Shown: in pieces, positions 47,649 through 58,170 of the stretch
How positions within the stretch are numbered: position 1 is the stretch's first letter
Layout of the letters: the number at the start of each line of letters is the position of its first letter
Origin: Saposhnikovia divaricata
Taxonomy: Eukaryota; Streptophyta; Magnoliopsida; Apiales; Apiaceae
Assembly (NCBI GenBank): GCA_036435485.1
Contig: CM071596.1
Coordinates: 142,613,501-142,677,500, forward strand
DNA: 64,000 bases
Reading direction: 5' to 3'
Translations under genes and position numbers: made by a program
The notes under the pieces: model-generated
Told to the model about the DNA's origin: nothing
Seen by the model: the letters and a program-made list of their open reading frames with translations, nothing else
Database searches by the model: none

Positions 47649-48000
47649 AAACAAGTGCTAGTAATGCAAACAACACGTGGACACTCAAGCAAACGAATTT
47701 AAAATGCAAAAGATATGCATATAGGCTCAAAAGCTCATTTCGTGGTAAAACATAATCAATCCCAAGCAAAAAATCTATCTAATGCACCTACTTGTACTCA
47801 AAGCATGCAAACCAAATCATCTTGCACATATTCATGTCCTTTTAATCACTTACAATATTCAATAAGTCTTCCAGCTTCAACTTGATAGTGTATGTGTGTG
47901 CACTAGAATAAAGCATATCACTTCTCAATCAAAAGCGTCAATAACATAAAATCCCTATAGCATGCATGGGTGCATCAAGCTAACTTACAACAAGTAATAC
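47649..48000 (-). other. Internal region of C, right part
   Basis: Continues 34508 when D is removed. Non-coding. It runs directly into the middle of an LTR at about 48001, so the inner part of C's 5' LTR and its primer-binding site have been deleted. Confidence 0.5.
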
Positions 48001-48427
48001 AAGTAATTGAATTTTGAATACAAAATTGAATTTTGAATACAAGTAATTTTCCAAAACAAATTGAATTTTGAATACAAAATTCGTAGTCTATCTTCCAGGC
48101 CTATTTCTGGGCTGCTCCAAATAGAATTTTGATATAAGACCACTTCTGAGTTGTAGATAATTTCGTAAGCTTCGCATGGACTGTAAGATCGCCAAAATCT
48201 GATGTTTAGAACTCGAGTTAGGGTCCAAACAGTGATCGTTGCGCGTGTAGCCCAATAAATCCGAATTTTCTTGTAATTTAAGTCCAACTAAGCTCAATTA
48301 CTTCCGAGTTTGGGAATTCCTTATTTCCTGTCATAAAACATTAAACTCTAATTAATTATATCCAATTATTTATAAAATACAATAAAGATAAAATCATATA
48401 AAATACATATAAATATATACTCTATCA
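48001..48427 (-). repeat. Truncated 5' LTR of C
   Basis: Colinear with 8480-8878, sharing ACAAGTAATTTNCCAAAACA, TGGACTGTAAGATCGCC-type wording and the end ATATACTCTATCA. It starts with a duplicated TTGAATTTTGAATACAA motif. The TGGAG target duplication follows. Confidence 0.7.
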
Positions 48428-48432
48428 TGGAG

Positions 48433-49748
48433 CTAAAGCCCGAAGAACAATGATACCACTTAGAAGTCAAAAATTTCGAGTGGTACCAAATGAAAATCCC
48501 ATAAGTTTATAAGTTTGTAACGGTCGATTAACGTTTAGTTAACGGAATGGTATTATGAGGATAAACCCAAAAGTATAATGGTGTCGCTGGAAGTCAAAAA
48601 TTATGGGTGATACCAAATGAAAAATTCAATTGTACAATAGTACCAAATGAAATATCCCTAATTTGGTATATCCTTAGTTTTTTTTTTCTGAGATCCATTT
48701 AGGTCAAATCCACTTTCATTTATCAGCTGTTTTCAAATACATATACCTTTTTAGTTTCATTACTGTTGTGATTTGTTTCCAGTTTGCTTTAATTAGTGGT
48801 ATATTGCATACAATTGATAAGATGAAGATGCGAATGCAGCTGGTACAAACATCCGTCCTACTGAGAAGCTCAACATTATGTTTTGGTAATCGAAGATGTT
48901 GTAAATAAAAGAAATACAAGCACATGACGGGATTAGCATTTCCTCTCTCAGTTGTGTTGTAATTGCCAAAACCTGACAGAGAGACCGAAGTAGAATAAAA
49001 GAAAAAACAAGAATGCGGTTAAGGAAAAGAAGATTCTAATTTCTTTCTGGCATTCCTGTAAATGACTGTGCGGTTTTGCTGAGAAAATATGAAGGAGACT
49101 ACAGTACATTTTCTTTTTATTTATCCACATCATGATTAGTGAGTACTGAGTACTATTCATTCTAACGTGCAAAACAACAGGGATAGAGTAACGGTAAATG
49201 CGAAAAATGAAAGAAACTCTCATGATAACAGCAAGTGGGCTATAGCTATATATTATTTTAACTTGCCCGGGAAAAAAGGTGATTCCAATTCCACTGTTCT
49301 TTTGCATGGATATTCTCTCGATGAAACTTTTGTCATTTTTCTTCTGCTACGACACTATAAATATAAAAAGATAGATGATCGTATGCTAACATAAAAATAC
49401 ATATTACAAAAATTTATGTGAAACTCATTTCAATAATTCTTTTAAATCAAATATCCTATTCGTGAAAATTTTTCAAAAAATTGTACACTAAAAATTCTTC
49501 TCTCTTCCAAATAATTTGTCAGTAGTCACAACTATTCTGTTCTCCCCTCAAATACTTATACAAAATAAATCATACCAAAATATTTTATTCACAAAATCTA
49601 TATATTGAAAATAAACTGTTCACATAAAAAGGGTCAGACGTAGGGATTAAATTATTTTAAGGTAATAGTCGGCATCATTTGTTTTCTCCTCATTTTATCA
49701 CAGACTTACAGTACATCCTTTTTAGGACCAATTGCTAAAATATCGGTT
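48433..49748. other. Intergenic sequence, no gene recognised
   Basis: 48433-48665 holds two imperfect copies of an AGTCAAAAATT...GGTACCAAATGAAA motif and many short inverted GGTATCAT/ATGATACC words; before C inserted, this continued from 7589. The rest is AT-rich. The minus-strand frame 49307-48948 has no recognisable domain. Confidence 0.5.
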
Positions 49749-49756
49749 AGTGAAAT

Positions 49757-49965
49757 TAGGGATGGGCATTCACCCCGGCCCGCCCGATTCCGATTCGATC
49801 CCCACCCCGCTTGGGGTGGGGAATCGGAAATTTTTTCGGATACGGGCCGGGGAGCGGGGACAATTTTCAAAAAAAATCGGGGAGTGGGCCGGGGCCGGGA
49901 TTTTATGTCTCCCCGGCCCGATCCCCGACCCCCGCCCCGATTCGTCCCCGACTCGATTTCACCAC

Positions 49966-50022
<57 letters not shown>

Positions 50023-50416
50023 CATATATTAATATATACGAATTTCCAATACTTTATATTGGAAATAATATGATATTTTAATCTTATATTTTTGTCTTTC
50101 TAGTAGTTAAATAACTTCATTTTCATGTTATTTATAAATGTTTATTTAAGTAATATTTTTTATCTTAATTTAGTGCTTAAAAAATGGTTTCAAACTCACT
50201 AGTTATTGTTTAAAATTGTTTACAATTTTATTTTTTGTTTAAAATGAAATTCCCCGATTCCCCGCGGGGATCCCCGTTACCCGTTCGGGCCGGGGACGGG
50301 GAATAAAAAATAATCCCCGACGGGGATCGGACCGGGAACGGGGATTGGGTTTAAATTCGATGATGGGGGCGGGGATAGCACTCCCCGATCCCGAAGTGCC
50401 CCGACGCCCATCCCTG
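49757..50416. mobile_element. GC-edged hAT-type MITE (660 bp)
   Basis: Terminal inverted repeats TAGGGATGGGC and GCCCATCCCTG, flanked by AGTGAAAT (49749-49756) and CATGAAAT (50417-50424), an 8-bp duplication with two differences. About 200 bp at each end are dense in CCCCG/CGGGG words in both orientations. The middle is AT-rich with a long (TA)n run (49970-50020). Open frames across it are an effect of composition. Confidence 0.65.
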
Positions 50417-50424
50417 CATGAAAT

Positions 50425-50692
50425 GCTGCAAGGTATTGTATATACAAATACACCAAGAAAGTTATAATTATCAAGTTCTATGTGATGATGAAGTTGCGGC
50501 ACTAGAGAATGACTTTAACTTTGCACATTCAGTAAAAATATAAGTAAATTCTTTACGATGCAAATAGCAGGAGCTACATAAGAAGCTGTTAGTAATTAAT
50601 TTCATGAGAGTACTCGACACCAATGGCTTTTACCCCTTCCGCGATAAAAATTAGCATCTGAAAAAAAGCTCAAAAAGTCGGGTCCTAAAATT
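50425..50692. other. Short intergenic stretch
   Basis: Nothing recognised between the two MITEs. Confidence 0.5.
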
Positions 50693-50694
50693 TA

Positions 50695-51006
50695 CTTCTC
50701 TCTTCTCCAATTCATTTCTATACACTTATTATTTTGGGGTGTCTCATCATTTTTATACATTCTAAAAATAGTAAAATTTTAATAATAAAAAACATTATTA
50801 CAACACTAACTTTTTTCCACTATCTCAAATCTATAATATAAAATACTATTACACCCATTATTTCCTCTACTATCTCAAATCTATTATTAAAATATTGATA
50901 GGTTCCACCACTTTATCTATTTTTCATCTAACTTTACTCATTTTTTATGCATTTTCTTGGTCTCCGTGCCCAAACAAATTGTATAGAATTCACCGGAGGG
51001 AGGGAG
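50695..51006. mobile_element. Stowaway-like MITE in the gene's upstream region
   Basis: The right end GGAGGGAGGGAG/TA is the complement of the common plant terminus TACTCCCTCC. The left end TA/CTTCTCTCTTCTCC is a decayed version, and both continue with ATTCATTTCTATACA and TTGTATAGAATTCACC as longer inverted repeats. TA dinucleotides flank (50693-50694 and 51007-51008). It ends about 115 bp before the TATA box of the gene at 51241. Confidence 0.6.
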
Positions 51007-51120
51007 TACTAGTTTGTAAATTTTACTTACCCCACCACAGGCAGCCACACTTGATTTAATGGTCAAGGGGTATAATGGTCACAAAGATGTACTACATACT
51101 GTATTAGCATTTTTCCCTTA

Positions 51121-51130
51121 CTATATATAT
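51121..51130 (+). promoter_or_regulatory. TATA box of the protamine P1-like gene
   Basis: CTATATATAT, about 120 bp before the ATG. Transcription is expected near 51150-51160, at the start of a pyrimidine-rich leader with about nine CCTC units (51148-51182), a common arrangement in plant 5' leaders. Confidence 0.6.
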
Positions 51131-51240
51131 GCCTTGTCATAGCAAACCTCCCTCCCTCCCTCCCTCCCTCCCTCCCTCCCTCTGCATCCATCCACACACA
51201 CATGCTTATGAAGAAGTAACATAAATTATACACAGCATCA

Positions 51241-52423
51241 ATGGACTATTCCTCATCAGTCAACCGAAGTACAACAACAACTGCTACTACTACAAGTACT
51301 ACAAGCAGCAGTAGTATTAGTAGCGGTAGTGAGCTTTTCGTCTGTTTCAACACTCGTCGTCGTCTTACAACAAGAATCTCAGCTAGACCTTCCATTCTAA
51401 GCCCTGCTCGTGACCCTCAAATCTCGCTTTCCACTTGTCGCAGCATCAGCAGAAGCCGTAGACTCAGAACCAGCGGAAGCACAGCCAGAAATCGCGGTCG
51501 TTCTTCTCCAATGTTTGCTGGTGCAGCTAAAAAGAGAGGCCCTGGCTTTGATAATCCGGAACCATCTTCTCCAAAAGTGACTTGCATTGGTCAAGTTCGG
51601 GTGAAACCGAAGAAAAAAGGGATAAAGTTGACAAGTTCAAGGAGAAGGCAAAGTGGGGAAGTGAGTTTTAGAACATTGGATCAAATGCAGAGACAGAGTA
51701 GTTATAATAACGCCCAGTTTCAGCATTCAAGAAACCAGAGATGGGTGCATTTGCCATCGTCTATCTGCGAGTCTTTTAATTGTTTGATCCCTTGTAAATC
51801 ACCATGTGTTTGTGAAAATGATAAGGGTGATGAGAAGGAAGTTATTAATGAGGTGGTGGTGGTGCAAGAAAATTTGAAAAAGGAGGAAGAAATGGAGATG
51901 TTGCCAATGGGTAGTGCTAGGAGACATATTTTCAATGGAATTGAGATAAAAAATGAGGGTTCTGAGGTAAAGGTTGACGACGAGGAGGAGAAGAACGTGA
52001 GTGTTCCACCTAAGAATGCACTTCTGTTGATGAGGTCTAGATCTGATCCTGTGAAGATGGATGAGGAGAAGAATGCAAGTGTTCCACCTAAGAATGCACT
52101 TCTGTTAATGAGGTGTAGATCTGATCCTGTGAAGATGGAAGCTCTTGTTAACAGGTGTTGGGAGCCTCAGTTACCTAAACAGGTTGAAGATGACGATGAT
52201 GAACAAGATGCGGAGGAAGTGGTTGAAGACGATGACATGGAATTACATGTAAATGTGGAAAAGGTTGAAATGGTGGACATAAAAAATTTGAAAGTGAGTG
52301 GAAAAGGAAATCAAGAAGAGGAGACAAGGGATGAAAAAAAACTAGTAGTCGAGGATGAAGACGAGAACGAGAATAATCTTGTGAATGTACTTGGAGTTAA
52401 TGTAGATGAAGAGAGTGAAGAAA

Positions 52424-52484
<61 letters not shown>

Positions 52485-53214
52485 GATTCAGGCAATGGAA
52501 GACAAGAATGAAGATGAAAGTAGAGTAAGTTACAGTAATGCCTCATTTTCCCTACAGACAGATGATGATGTAAGTGAAGCAGATGATGATCAAGAATTAC
52601 CTACATTGAAATCAAATACAGTTGATATATATGCAGAAAAATTGACCCATGTCAATATTTTGGAGGAGAAAATCACCCATGAAGAGAAACTCCAAGAAAA
52701 CAATGTCGAAGATGATATACTAACAAAAACAGAGGAAACAGAGGAGTTAGAAACAGAGTATTATGCAAAAGCAATTGTAAAGAAAGAGACTGAGGTGATG
52801 AAAGATGAGAGAAAAAGCTCAAAGCTCCCTGATTGTTTGTTACTAATGATGTGTGAGCCCAAATTATCAATGGAGGTTTCAAAAGAGACATGGGTTTCCA
52901 AAACAGACTTTGCTCAAGAAGAAGGTAAGGTAGAAAAGGTGTGTAAATGCAACGCTACTCTGCCCTGTGTTGGTAAATCGTCGTGTACTTTTCCGGCTTC
53001 TATGGCAGCTATGATAGAGCAGAAGTTGCTGAATGCGGCAGCGTACGAGCCTTTCGTGTTGACAAGGTGCAAGTCTGCGCCGATCAGGACGGCTGGGGCT
53101 ATTCAGCTGGCTCCGGATGGGTGGTTTTGGAAAAATGAGGGGCTTGAGAAGCATCGGCGTGGTGGTTTTCGTATCGGCGCAGCTGAGTTAGTGGCCTTTC
53201 AGCTGAGCCGGTAA
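51241..53214 (+). CDS. Protamine P1-like family protein (plant-specific, 657 aa)
   Basis: Single uninterrupted frame from ATG 51241 to TAA 53214. N-terminal Ser/Thr run (residues 6-28), then a basic Arg/Ser-rich part. Family motifs in order: SPKVTCIGQVRVK (about 109-121), SICESFNCLIPC (about 174-185), PPKNALLLMRSRSDP and a second near-identical copy 30 residues on, LPDCLLLMMCEPKLSMEVSKETW (about 549-571) and FVLTRCKSAPIRT near the C-terminus. These match plant proteins annotated as protamine P1 family, named only for their basic start; biochemical function is unknown. No membrane segment or signal peptide is seen. A long acidic middle includes about 22 consecutive Asp codons. It is the only clearly intact cellular gene here; neighbours are repeats. 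Confidence 0.85.
52423..52482 (+). repeat. (GAT)n microsatellite inside the gene, encoding poly-Asp
   Basis: About 20 or more GAT triplets without interruption add a run of aspartates to an already acidic region. Pure GAT usage marks it as a young, probably length-variable expansion that leaves the frame intact. Confidence 0.9.
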
Positions 53215-53694
53215 AAAGTTAAAATTTGGAGGAATGATGAACGAATTTTACAGCAAGGTGATGTGTGAAAGGGAATTACTGGTGTTATTTGCTGTTTTTA
53301 GTGCCTTTTCAATGTTACCGTCTACAATATATCTTTAATCTTTGCTCAAATATATGTATCAAGGCTTTTTTTTCACTACTAATCCATGTAATGATGATCT
53401 TTGTATCTTCTTTTTTAGTCTCTATTATTTGTTTTCAGTAATAATAAAACGTCCTATTTAGGAACAAGGTTTGGAATTAAGGGCTTGTTCGGAACCATAA
53501 AGTTTAGATCATAAAAATTTTCAATTTTTGAAGGAAGTTGCGGAAAAGTATAAGAAATCAAATTAGTGTGAGAAATAGCAAAAAGTATAAGATTATGTCT
53601 CCCATTTTTACAGATTTAAAAGACCGTGTCAAATTTTTGCTACAATTGTTGGATCTTGTTGATAGGTTTGGGTTACAAGTCAAAAGAAATCAGG
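53215..53694 (+). other. 3' untranslated region and short intergenic stretch
   Basis: AATAATAAAACG near 53441 is a possible polyadenylation signal of the upstream gene. Nothing else is recognised. Confidence 0.4.
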
Positions 53695-53696
53695 TA

Positions 53697-53955
53697 CTCC
53701 CTCTGTCTCTTAAAACTTTTCCTGTTTATTTTTATTACGTTTGCCAACGCACACTTTTGATCGTTAATATCTTTATTTTTGTATTAGTTTTAAATATAAA
53801 AACTTCACTGTATTAAAGTACTCATAAATACGAATCCAACAAGATCACTCATGACTATGTTTGGACTTGTAGATTAAACGTAAATTAGTAATTTGTCTCT
53901 TGTTATGAACAGTCCCGATATATTAAACGAGAAAAGAATTGTAAGACGGAAGGAG
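53697..53955. mobile_element. Stowaway MITE (259 bp)
   Basis: CTCCCTCTGTCTCTTAAAAC at the left and ATTGTAAGACGGAAGGAG at the right form the classic terminal inverted repeats (CTCCCTCCGTC type), flanked by TA (53695-53696 and 53956-53957). It is non-coding and was moved by Tc1/mariner transposases. Confidence 0.8.
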
Positions 53956-53957
53956 TA

Positions 53958-55084
53958 GTATTTTATAACAACACTTATGGTGGTAATAATAAACTGAAGC
54001 AGTAGACTGTCTAGAATATATATATGGAACAGATGGGGCTGGTTGGTTTGTGGCTTAGCTGTTGTTTTTATGTGTGAATGAATCTCTAACAAAACATGTA
54101 TGCATGCATGTTTGTTCAGTTTCACCTCCTTCCACCCATACTAAACAAAACACACAAGTTGTAACATTAGTGATGTTCAGCATTTTACATGGCACTCATA
54201 CTCTGTTACTTTCCACACTCTTTTTTAGTCATGGAAGTTTCAATAATCTTTTTCCTTGCTCGGTTTACGAGGACCACCAAGAAGAGAGAGATTATATAGA
54301 AGAACACACAGTAAGTTCGATCAATCTATTTAGTATGGTTCCCAGTGTATGCTCTTTGGTTCATAGGGTAAATGCGTATCTGATAAATGAATAAAATTCT
54401 CCGATTTCAAAGGTACAGAAACGACTACAAACTCACCACATGACACACTACTACGAGACACAAATACAAGGAAGAAAAGGCAAGTTCGAGTAAAAGAAAA
54501 CCAGCTATATGCTTTAATAGCCTGTGAACCCTTTTACCATATGTCCACACAGGGTATAGTAGCATGCAAAACGACTAATAACAAAAAATTGCTGATGTTG
54601 ACTGACACTTTGAAATTTTACCGCACACTATACAACAACATGTTTAACGTTTCAACCATGTTAATGCTGCAAAACATTCTCATCAACTTTTGGATTATTC
54701 ATGTAATGAGTGCCTCCTGAGTCCTGACTGCCACATATCTTAACAAATTAGTCTATTTCTTGAATAAATTATTTGTCTTATAAAACTTGAGCAGAACAAG
54801 GAACTATATTGTATGCATTTCCTAAGATTTCCATCACATTTGGCTTTTTAGTTTATGGACAAGAGTACAACATTATCTAGAAAGCAGATGACCCAAGCAC
54901 ACAACTCGGCATGTACGTTATCCCTAAAGCTTCATTATTTAGAAAGTCATGGGGAACAATAAGATTTTTCAAAGTAAGAGAGTATTATTATGACTTCCCG
55001 AAGTCAGGAGAGAACAACAGACACTGCGAGTTTATTTTTAAGGGGAAGAACGATGTAACGATGTGATTTTTTTTTTATTTTTTT
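53958..55084. other. Intergenic sequence
   Basis: AT-rich; the open frame 54062-54394 shows no motif. A near-palindrome ACATGTATGCATGCATGT lies at 54093-54110. Nothing else is recognised. Confidence 0.5.
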
Positions 55085-55333
55085 GTTTTGACAAATGAAC
55101 AATGTGAACTCTAAAAACCATGAACTTTGTTTTGACAAATGAACAATGTGAACTCTAAAAACCATGAACAATGTAAAACAAATATAACAAAATAATGAGA
55201 AATAAGTGCATATAGGAAGGTGAGTTTAGGTCAAATGTATCACTCTAAAAACCATGAACAATGTAAAACAAATATAACAAAATAATGAGAAATAAGTGCA
55301 TATAGGAAGGTGAGTTTAGGTCAAATGTATCAC
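55085..55333. repeat. Two adjoining tandem duplications (44-bp and 90-bp units)
   Basis: GTTTTGACAAATGAACAATG starts at 55085 and again at 55129. ACTCTAAAAACCATGAACAA starts at 55152 and again at 55242, with the whole 90-bp unit repeated without visible change. The first unit overlaps the second. Confidence 0.85.
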
Positions 55334-56303
55334 TAGAAATTTGTCATTTATTAGGTATTCGAATACATTGTGCTCATTTGGACTCTCTTGTATCAATCTT
55401 CCTCCATAGCCCCCCTACCAACAACAAAAATGAATTGAAGACAGCAAGAAGAGTACTTGGAAGTTGGATCTGATAATGGTTCCAATTGAACTCTTGATCA
55501 TGTCAGTTATAACCTCTTTCTTCTCTACAGATACTTCAATTATACTCAGATGACTTTTATTGGCTGCGAGGATTACAACAAGAGACTCCGGGTTGAGAAG
55601 ACCATGCAGGTTACAAACTTAACTTATCGATCTTGATGCAGATAGATCAAAACTTACCTAACTAATCAAACATGCTTACACATGATTCTCAGCTTGACGC
55701 AAAGGACAAAGGGATACAGCAACATAAGAGTGTCGACTAACATGTCCTCAGTTTCTCTGGATTTAAGCTCTCTGATTGGAACGTGGATTGGAAGCTCAAC
55801 TCAAAAAAGCATCCTTTCAAACAGCATAATTTAGGGAGACAGAAGGAGAACGATCACTTCCTACAAGTACATCACTCTGCTTTCATACGGATGTTCAGGA
55901 ACTACACACTAGCGGATTTTCTCTCATTAGTATGCCACATTGTAAAATTCCTGTAAGCTATGTACAGAAGCCAGTTAAGGGGCTTTTTGGTCCGATCCCA
56001 ATGTTTGTTTCTTCGGTCACTGGTAGCTGCTTGCTTAAGATAAGAAATTGCTTCTACTCCACCGTATCAATTTCAGTCGTAGTTTAGGAACAATAATTTT
56101 TGCATGATTGGTGAAGAATTAGTCAAAGTTACCAAGGGCTTTTGGACACCAAGAAAGAACAATGATGTAAACTGCAGATGAATCTTACAGAATTCGACTG
56201 CAACTATGAGAGTGTAACATATGGGAAGATTCATGTAACCTACTTTAGCTAAAATTGGTAATTTAAAAAATGTTTCATTGTTTACACATAATTAGAATAC
56301 ACT
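55334..56303. other. Intergenic sequence with one exon-like segment
   Basis: 55531-55609 is preceded by a strong pyrimidine tract and AG (AACCTCTTTCTTCTCTACAG) and followed by CAG/GT, and stays open in one frame (YFNYTQMTFIGCEDYNKRLR). No matching second exon is seen and I do not recognise the peptide. It may be a leftover or non-coding transcript exon. The rest shows nothing recognisable. Confidence 0.25.
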
Positions 56304-56314
56304 AAGAAGCTGTT

Positions 56315-56456
56315 GATCTGAGCGTGCGTGATGGATAGAATAGCCAAGTTGGTAAGCCTCATCCTCTGTTGATCCCCATTTTCGATTTTTGCTCGTCCGA
56401 GATTTATCTAAGAATTGTTATCAGTTATAAGCCTGTAAGCTTTACTCAAAGAAAAA
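56315..56456 (+). mobile_element. tRNA-derived SINE (142 bp)
   Basis: Perfect 11-bp target duplications AAGAAGCTGTT at 56304-56314 and 56457-56467. An exact polymerase III A box TAGCCAAGTTGG (56341-56352) and a weakened B box around TTTTCGATTTTT (56379-56390) are spaced as in tRNA-derived SINEs. The body ends in an A-rich tail (CAAAGAAAAAA). SINEs are transcribed by RNA polymerase III and copied by LINE enzymes. Confidence 0.75.
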
Positions 56457-56519
56457 AAGAAGCTGTTCATTTCAGTACTTTCTTATTTTTTTTAGTACAC
56501 TTTGAGTTTCATTTTAATA

Positions 56520-57290
56520 CTAGCCGATAACCCGTGCGAAGCACGGATCGTAATAAATTATCTTAAATTTTTAATTTTTAACTTTTTTTAATAAAATAAA
56601 ATCTTGAAGCACCAAGTTATAATATAATATTTAATATTAAATTAATATTTTATATTGTTATTTTAATTAATTAAATTTACATAACTTTATTCTGGTAATA
56701 TAATATAAGAGTAGCTATATTATTAATTGAATTTATTATTAATCTATTATAGATACTTTTAAATATTAATTAAAGGAGTCCTAAGTTCTATTTAATACCA
56801 TATTCCTGATTTTTTATTAATTAAAGGAATCCTAAGTTCTATTTGATACTATATTCATGACTTTTATTTCAATTTTTAGTTAATAAACTAATAAAATCTT
56901 GAAGCACCAAGTTGTAATATAATATTTAATATTAAATTAATATTTAATATTGTTATTTTAATTAATTAAATTTACATAACTTTATTCTGGTAATATAATA
57001 TAAGAGTAGCTATATTATTAATTGAATTTATTATTAATCTATTATAGATACTTTTAAATATTAATTAAAGGAGTCTTAATTTCTATTTAATACTATATTC
57101 CTGATTTTTTATTAATTAAAGGAGTCCTAAGTTCTATTTGATACTATATTCATGACTTTTATTTCAATTTTTAGTTAATAAACTCATAGTATATAATTTC
57201 ATTATTAAATAAATTATTATATAATTTACAATTTTAATTAATTAAATTAATTAATATTTAATGGCATACCTTACATACCGCGGTATACAT
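56520..57290 (-). mobile_element. Non-autonomous Helitron, 3' end defined
   Basis: On the minus strand the element ends with a hairpin CCGTGC-TTC-GCACGG (complement of 56532-56546), eight bases, then CTAG (56523-56520) followed by T. That is the standard 3' terminus of plant Helitrons (hairpin, CTRR, insertion between A and T). There is no terminal repeat or target duplication, as expected. The 5' start (TC) was not located; the AT-rich body including a tandem duplication extends to about 57190-57290. No Rep/helicase is encoded. Confidence 0.65.
56597..57186. repeat. 295-bp tandem duplication inside the Helitron
   Basis: AATCTTGAAGCACCAAGTT occurs at about 56600 and 56895, and the following 290 bp are repeated with few changes. 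Each copy in turn holds two related blocks of about 60 bp starting ATTAATTAAAGGAGTCCTAA. Confidence 0.85.
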
Positions 57291-57594
57291 GACATACTAT
57301 TTAAAGAGGTTTCTGCTTTTAATAAAGAGTATATAAACCTCCCTTACCTACAATCTAATAGACCGTGATTAATAATGACATATATTTTCTGGTGATTGCA
57401 ATAAAAACTTTTCCTCAATTTCCCGTTCCAGAGATTCTCCACTCAGGCTACATTTACCCATTCTTGGTTTTATTAATTCCTTTTTTTTACATTTATTATA
57501 AAAAGTTGTCCTATATGCGAAGTTCCAATCGTTGCTACACTAGTAAGAGGATCGAGCTCCTCATGCTCTGATAACACTAAGAATCCTCATCCTC

Positions 57595-58170
57595 TGACAT
57601 AACAGTCAGAAAGGCGGATTTCTGTCACAATACAAAGAACCGTTGCCTGTTTCGACGAGGAGTAACTAGTAGAAGGCAAGCTTGGTATTTCTGTTTATTA
57701 TGATAATAAAAAAGACAATAACAATAACAAAACAAACACAATAACAAACACGAAAGTAAAGAACACAATAAATTAACGTGGAAACCCCTCAAGGGAGGGT
57801 AAAACCACAAATTCACTAAATATGAATGTATTACAAGATTGGAGTCGATCCCTCACTCAACACTCTTGAATACAATCACCTCACCTTAATTACAAAAGTT
57901 TTCTCTTGTGTATCGCACACAACTCTCTAACTTTTGCAATACTCCAAAACTCCTACAAATATCTATATTTATAGGCACCACAAATATTCTAATCCTATTC
58001 TATATCAAATCCTATTTGTGACAATTACGATCTTTTTCATATCTTGGATATAAATCCTTCCACAATTAATATTCCTACCAAAAATAAGAATTACCTCAAT
58101 TATCACAAATTAGAATTATGTTCATAATAGGATTCTTAACTTAATTAGGAATTCGGGGCGGACCCCAACA
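57595..58170 (-). repeat. LTR of copia fragment J
   Basis: Minus-strand start TGTTGGGGTCCGCC. It contains the wording AATTAACGTGGAAACCCCTC seen in many plant copia LTRs and a TATAAATATAG promoter-like motif (complement near 57965-57975). The inner end is uncertain within about 20 bp. Confidence 0.55.

Larger units (their letters stand above)
7595..48427 (-). mobile_element. Outer element C: large LTR retrotransposon derivative holding A, B and D
   Basis: Left boundary TGTTGATGTG (7595), right boundary ACTCTATCA (48427), flanked by perfect 5-bp duplications TGGAG at 7590-7594 and 48428-48432. The minus orientation follows from a purine-rich tract next to the LTR start (complement of 8879-8898, containing AAGTATGGGAATATT). 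Its own sequence is only 7595-9522, 33902-34508 and 47649-48427; the rest is nested insertions. The left LTR is about 1284 bp. The right one is reduced to its outer 427 bp and the primer-binding site is gone. No gag or pol domain is detectable, so it is a non-coding derivative of the family of G. Confidence 0.75.

Noticed and set aside
48948..49307. 119-codon minus-strand frame with hydrophobic end
   Set aside because: No domain, no conserved start, AT-rich composition alone can explain it.
49732..50502. Pro/Gly-rich frames on both strands
   Set aside because: Caused by CCCCG repeats of the MITE; no coding evidence.
53479..53495. TTAAGGGCTTGTTCGG resembling a PIF/Harbinger MITE end
   Set aside because: No matching inverted end was found within the next several hundred bases.
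57329..57337. TATATAAAC promoter-like motif
   Set aside because: No credible gene follows; the 57365-57571 frame lacks any motif and overlaps the copia leader.
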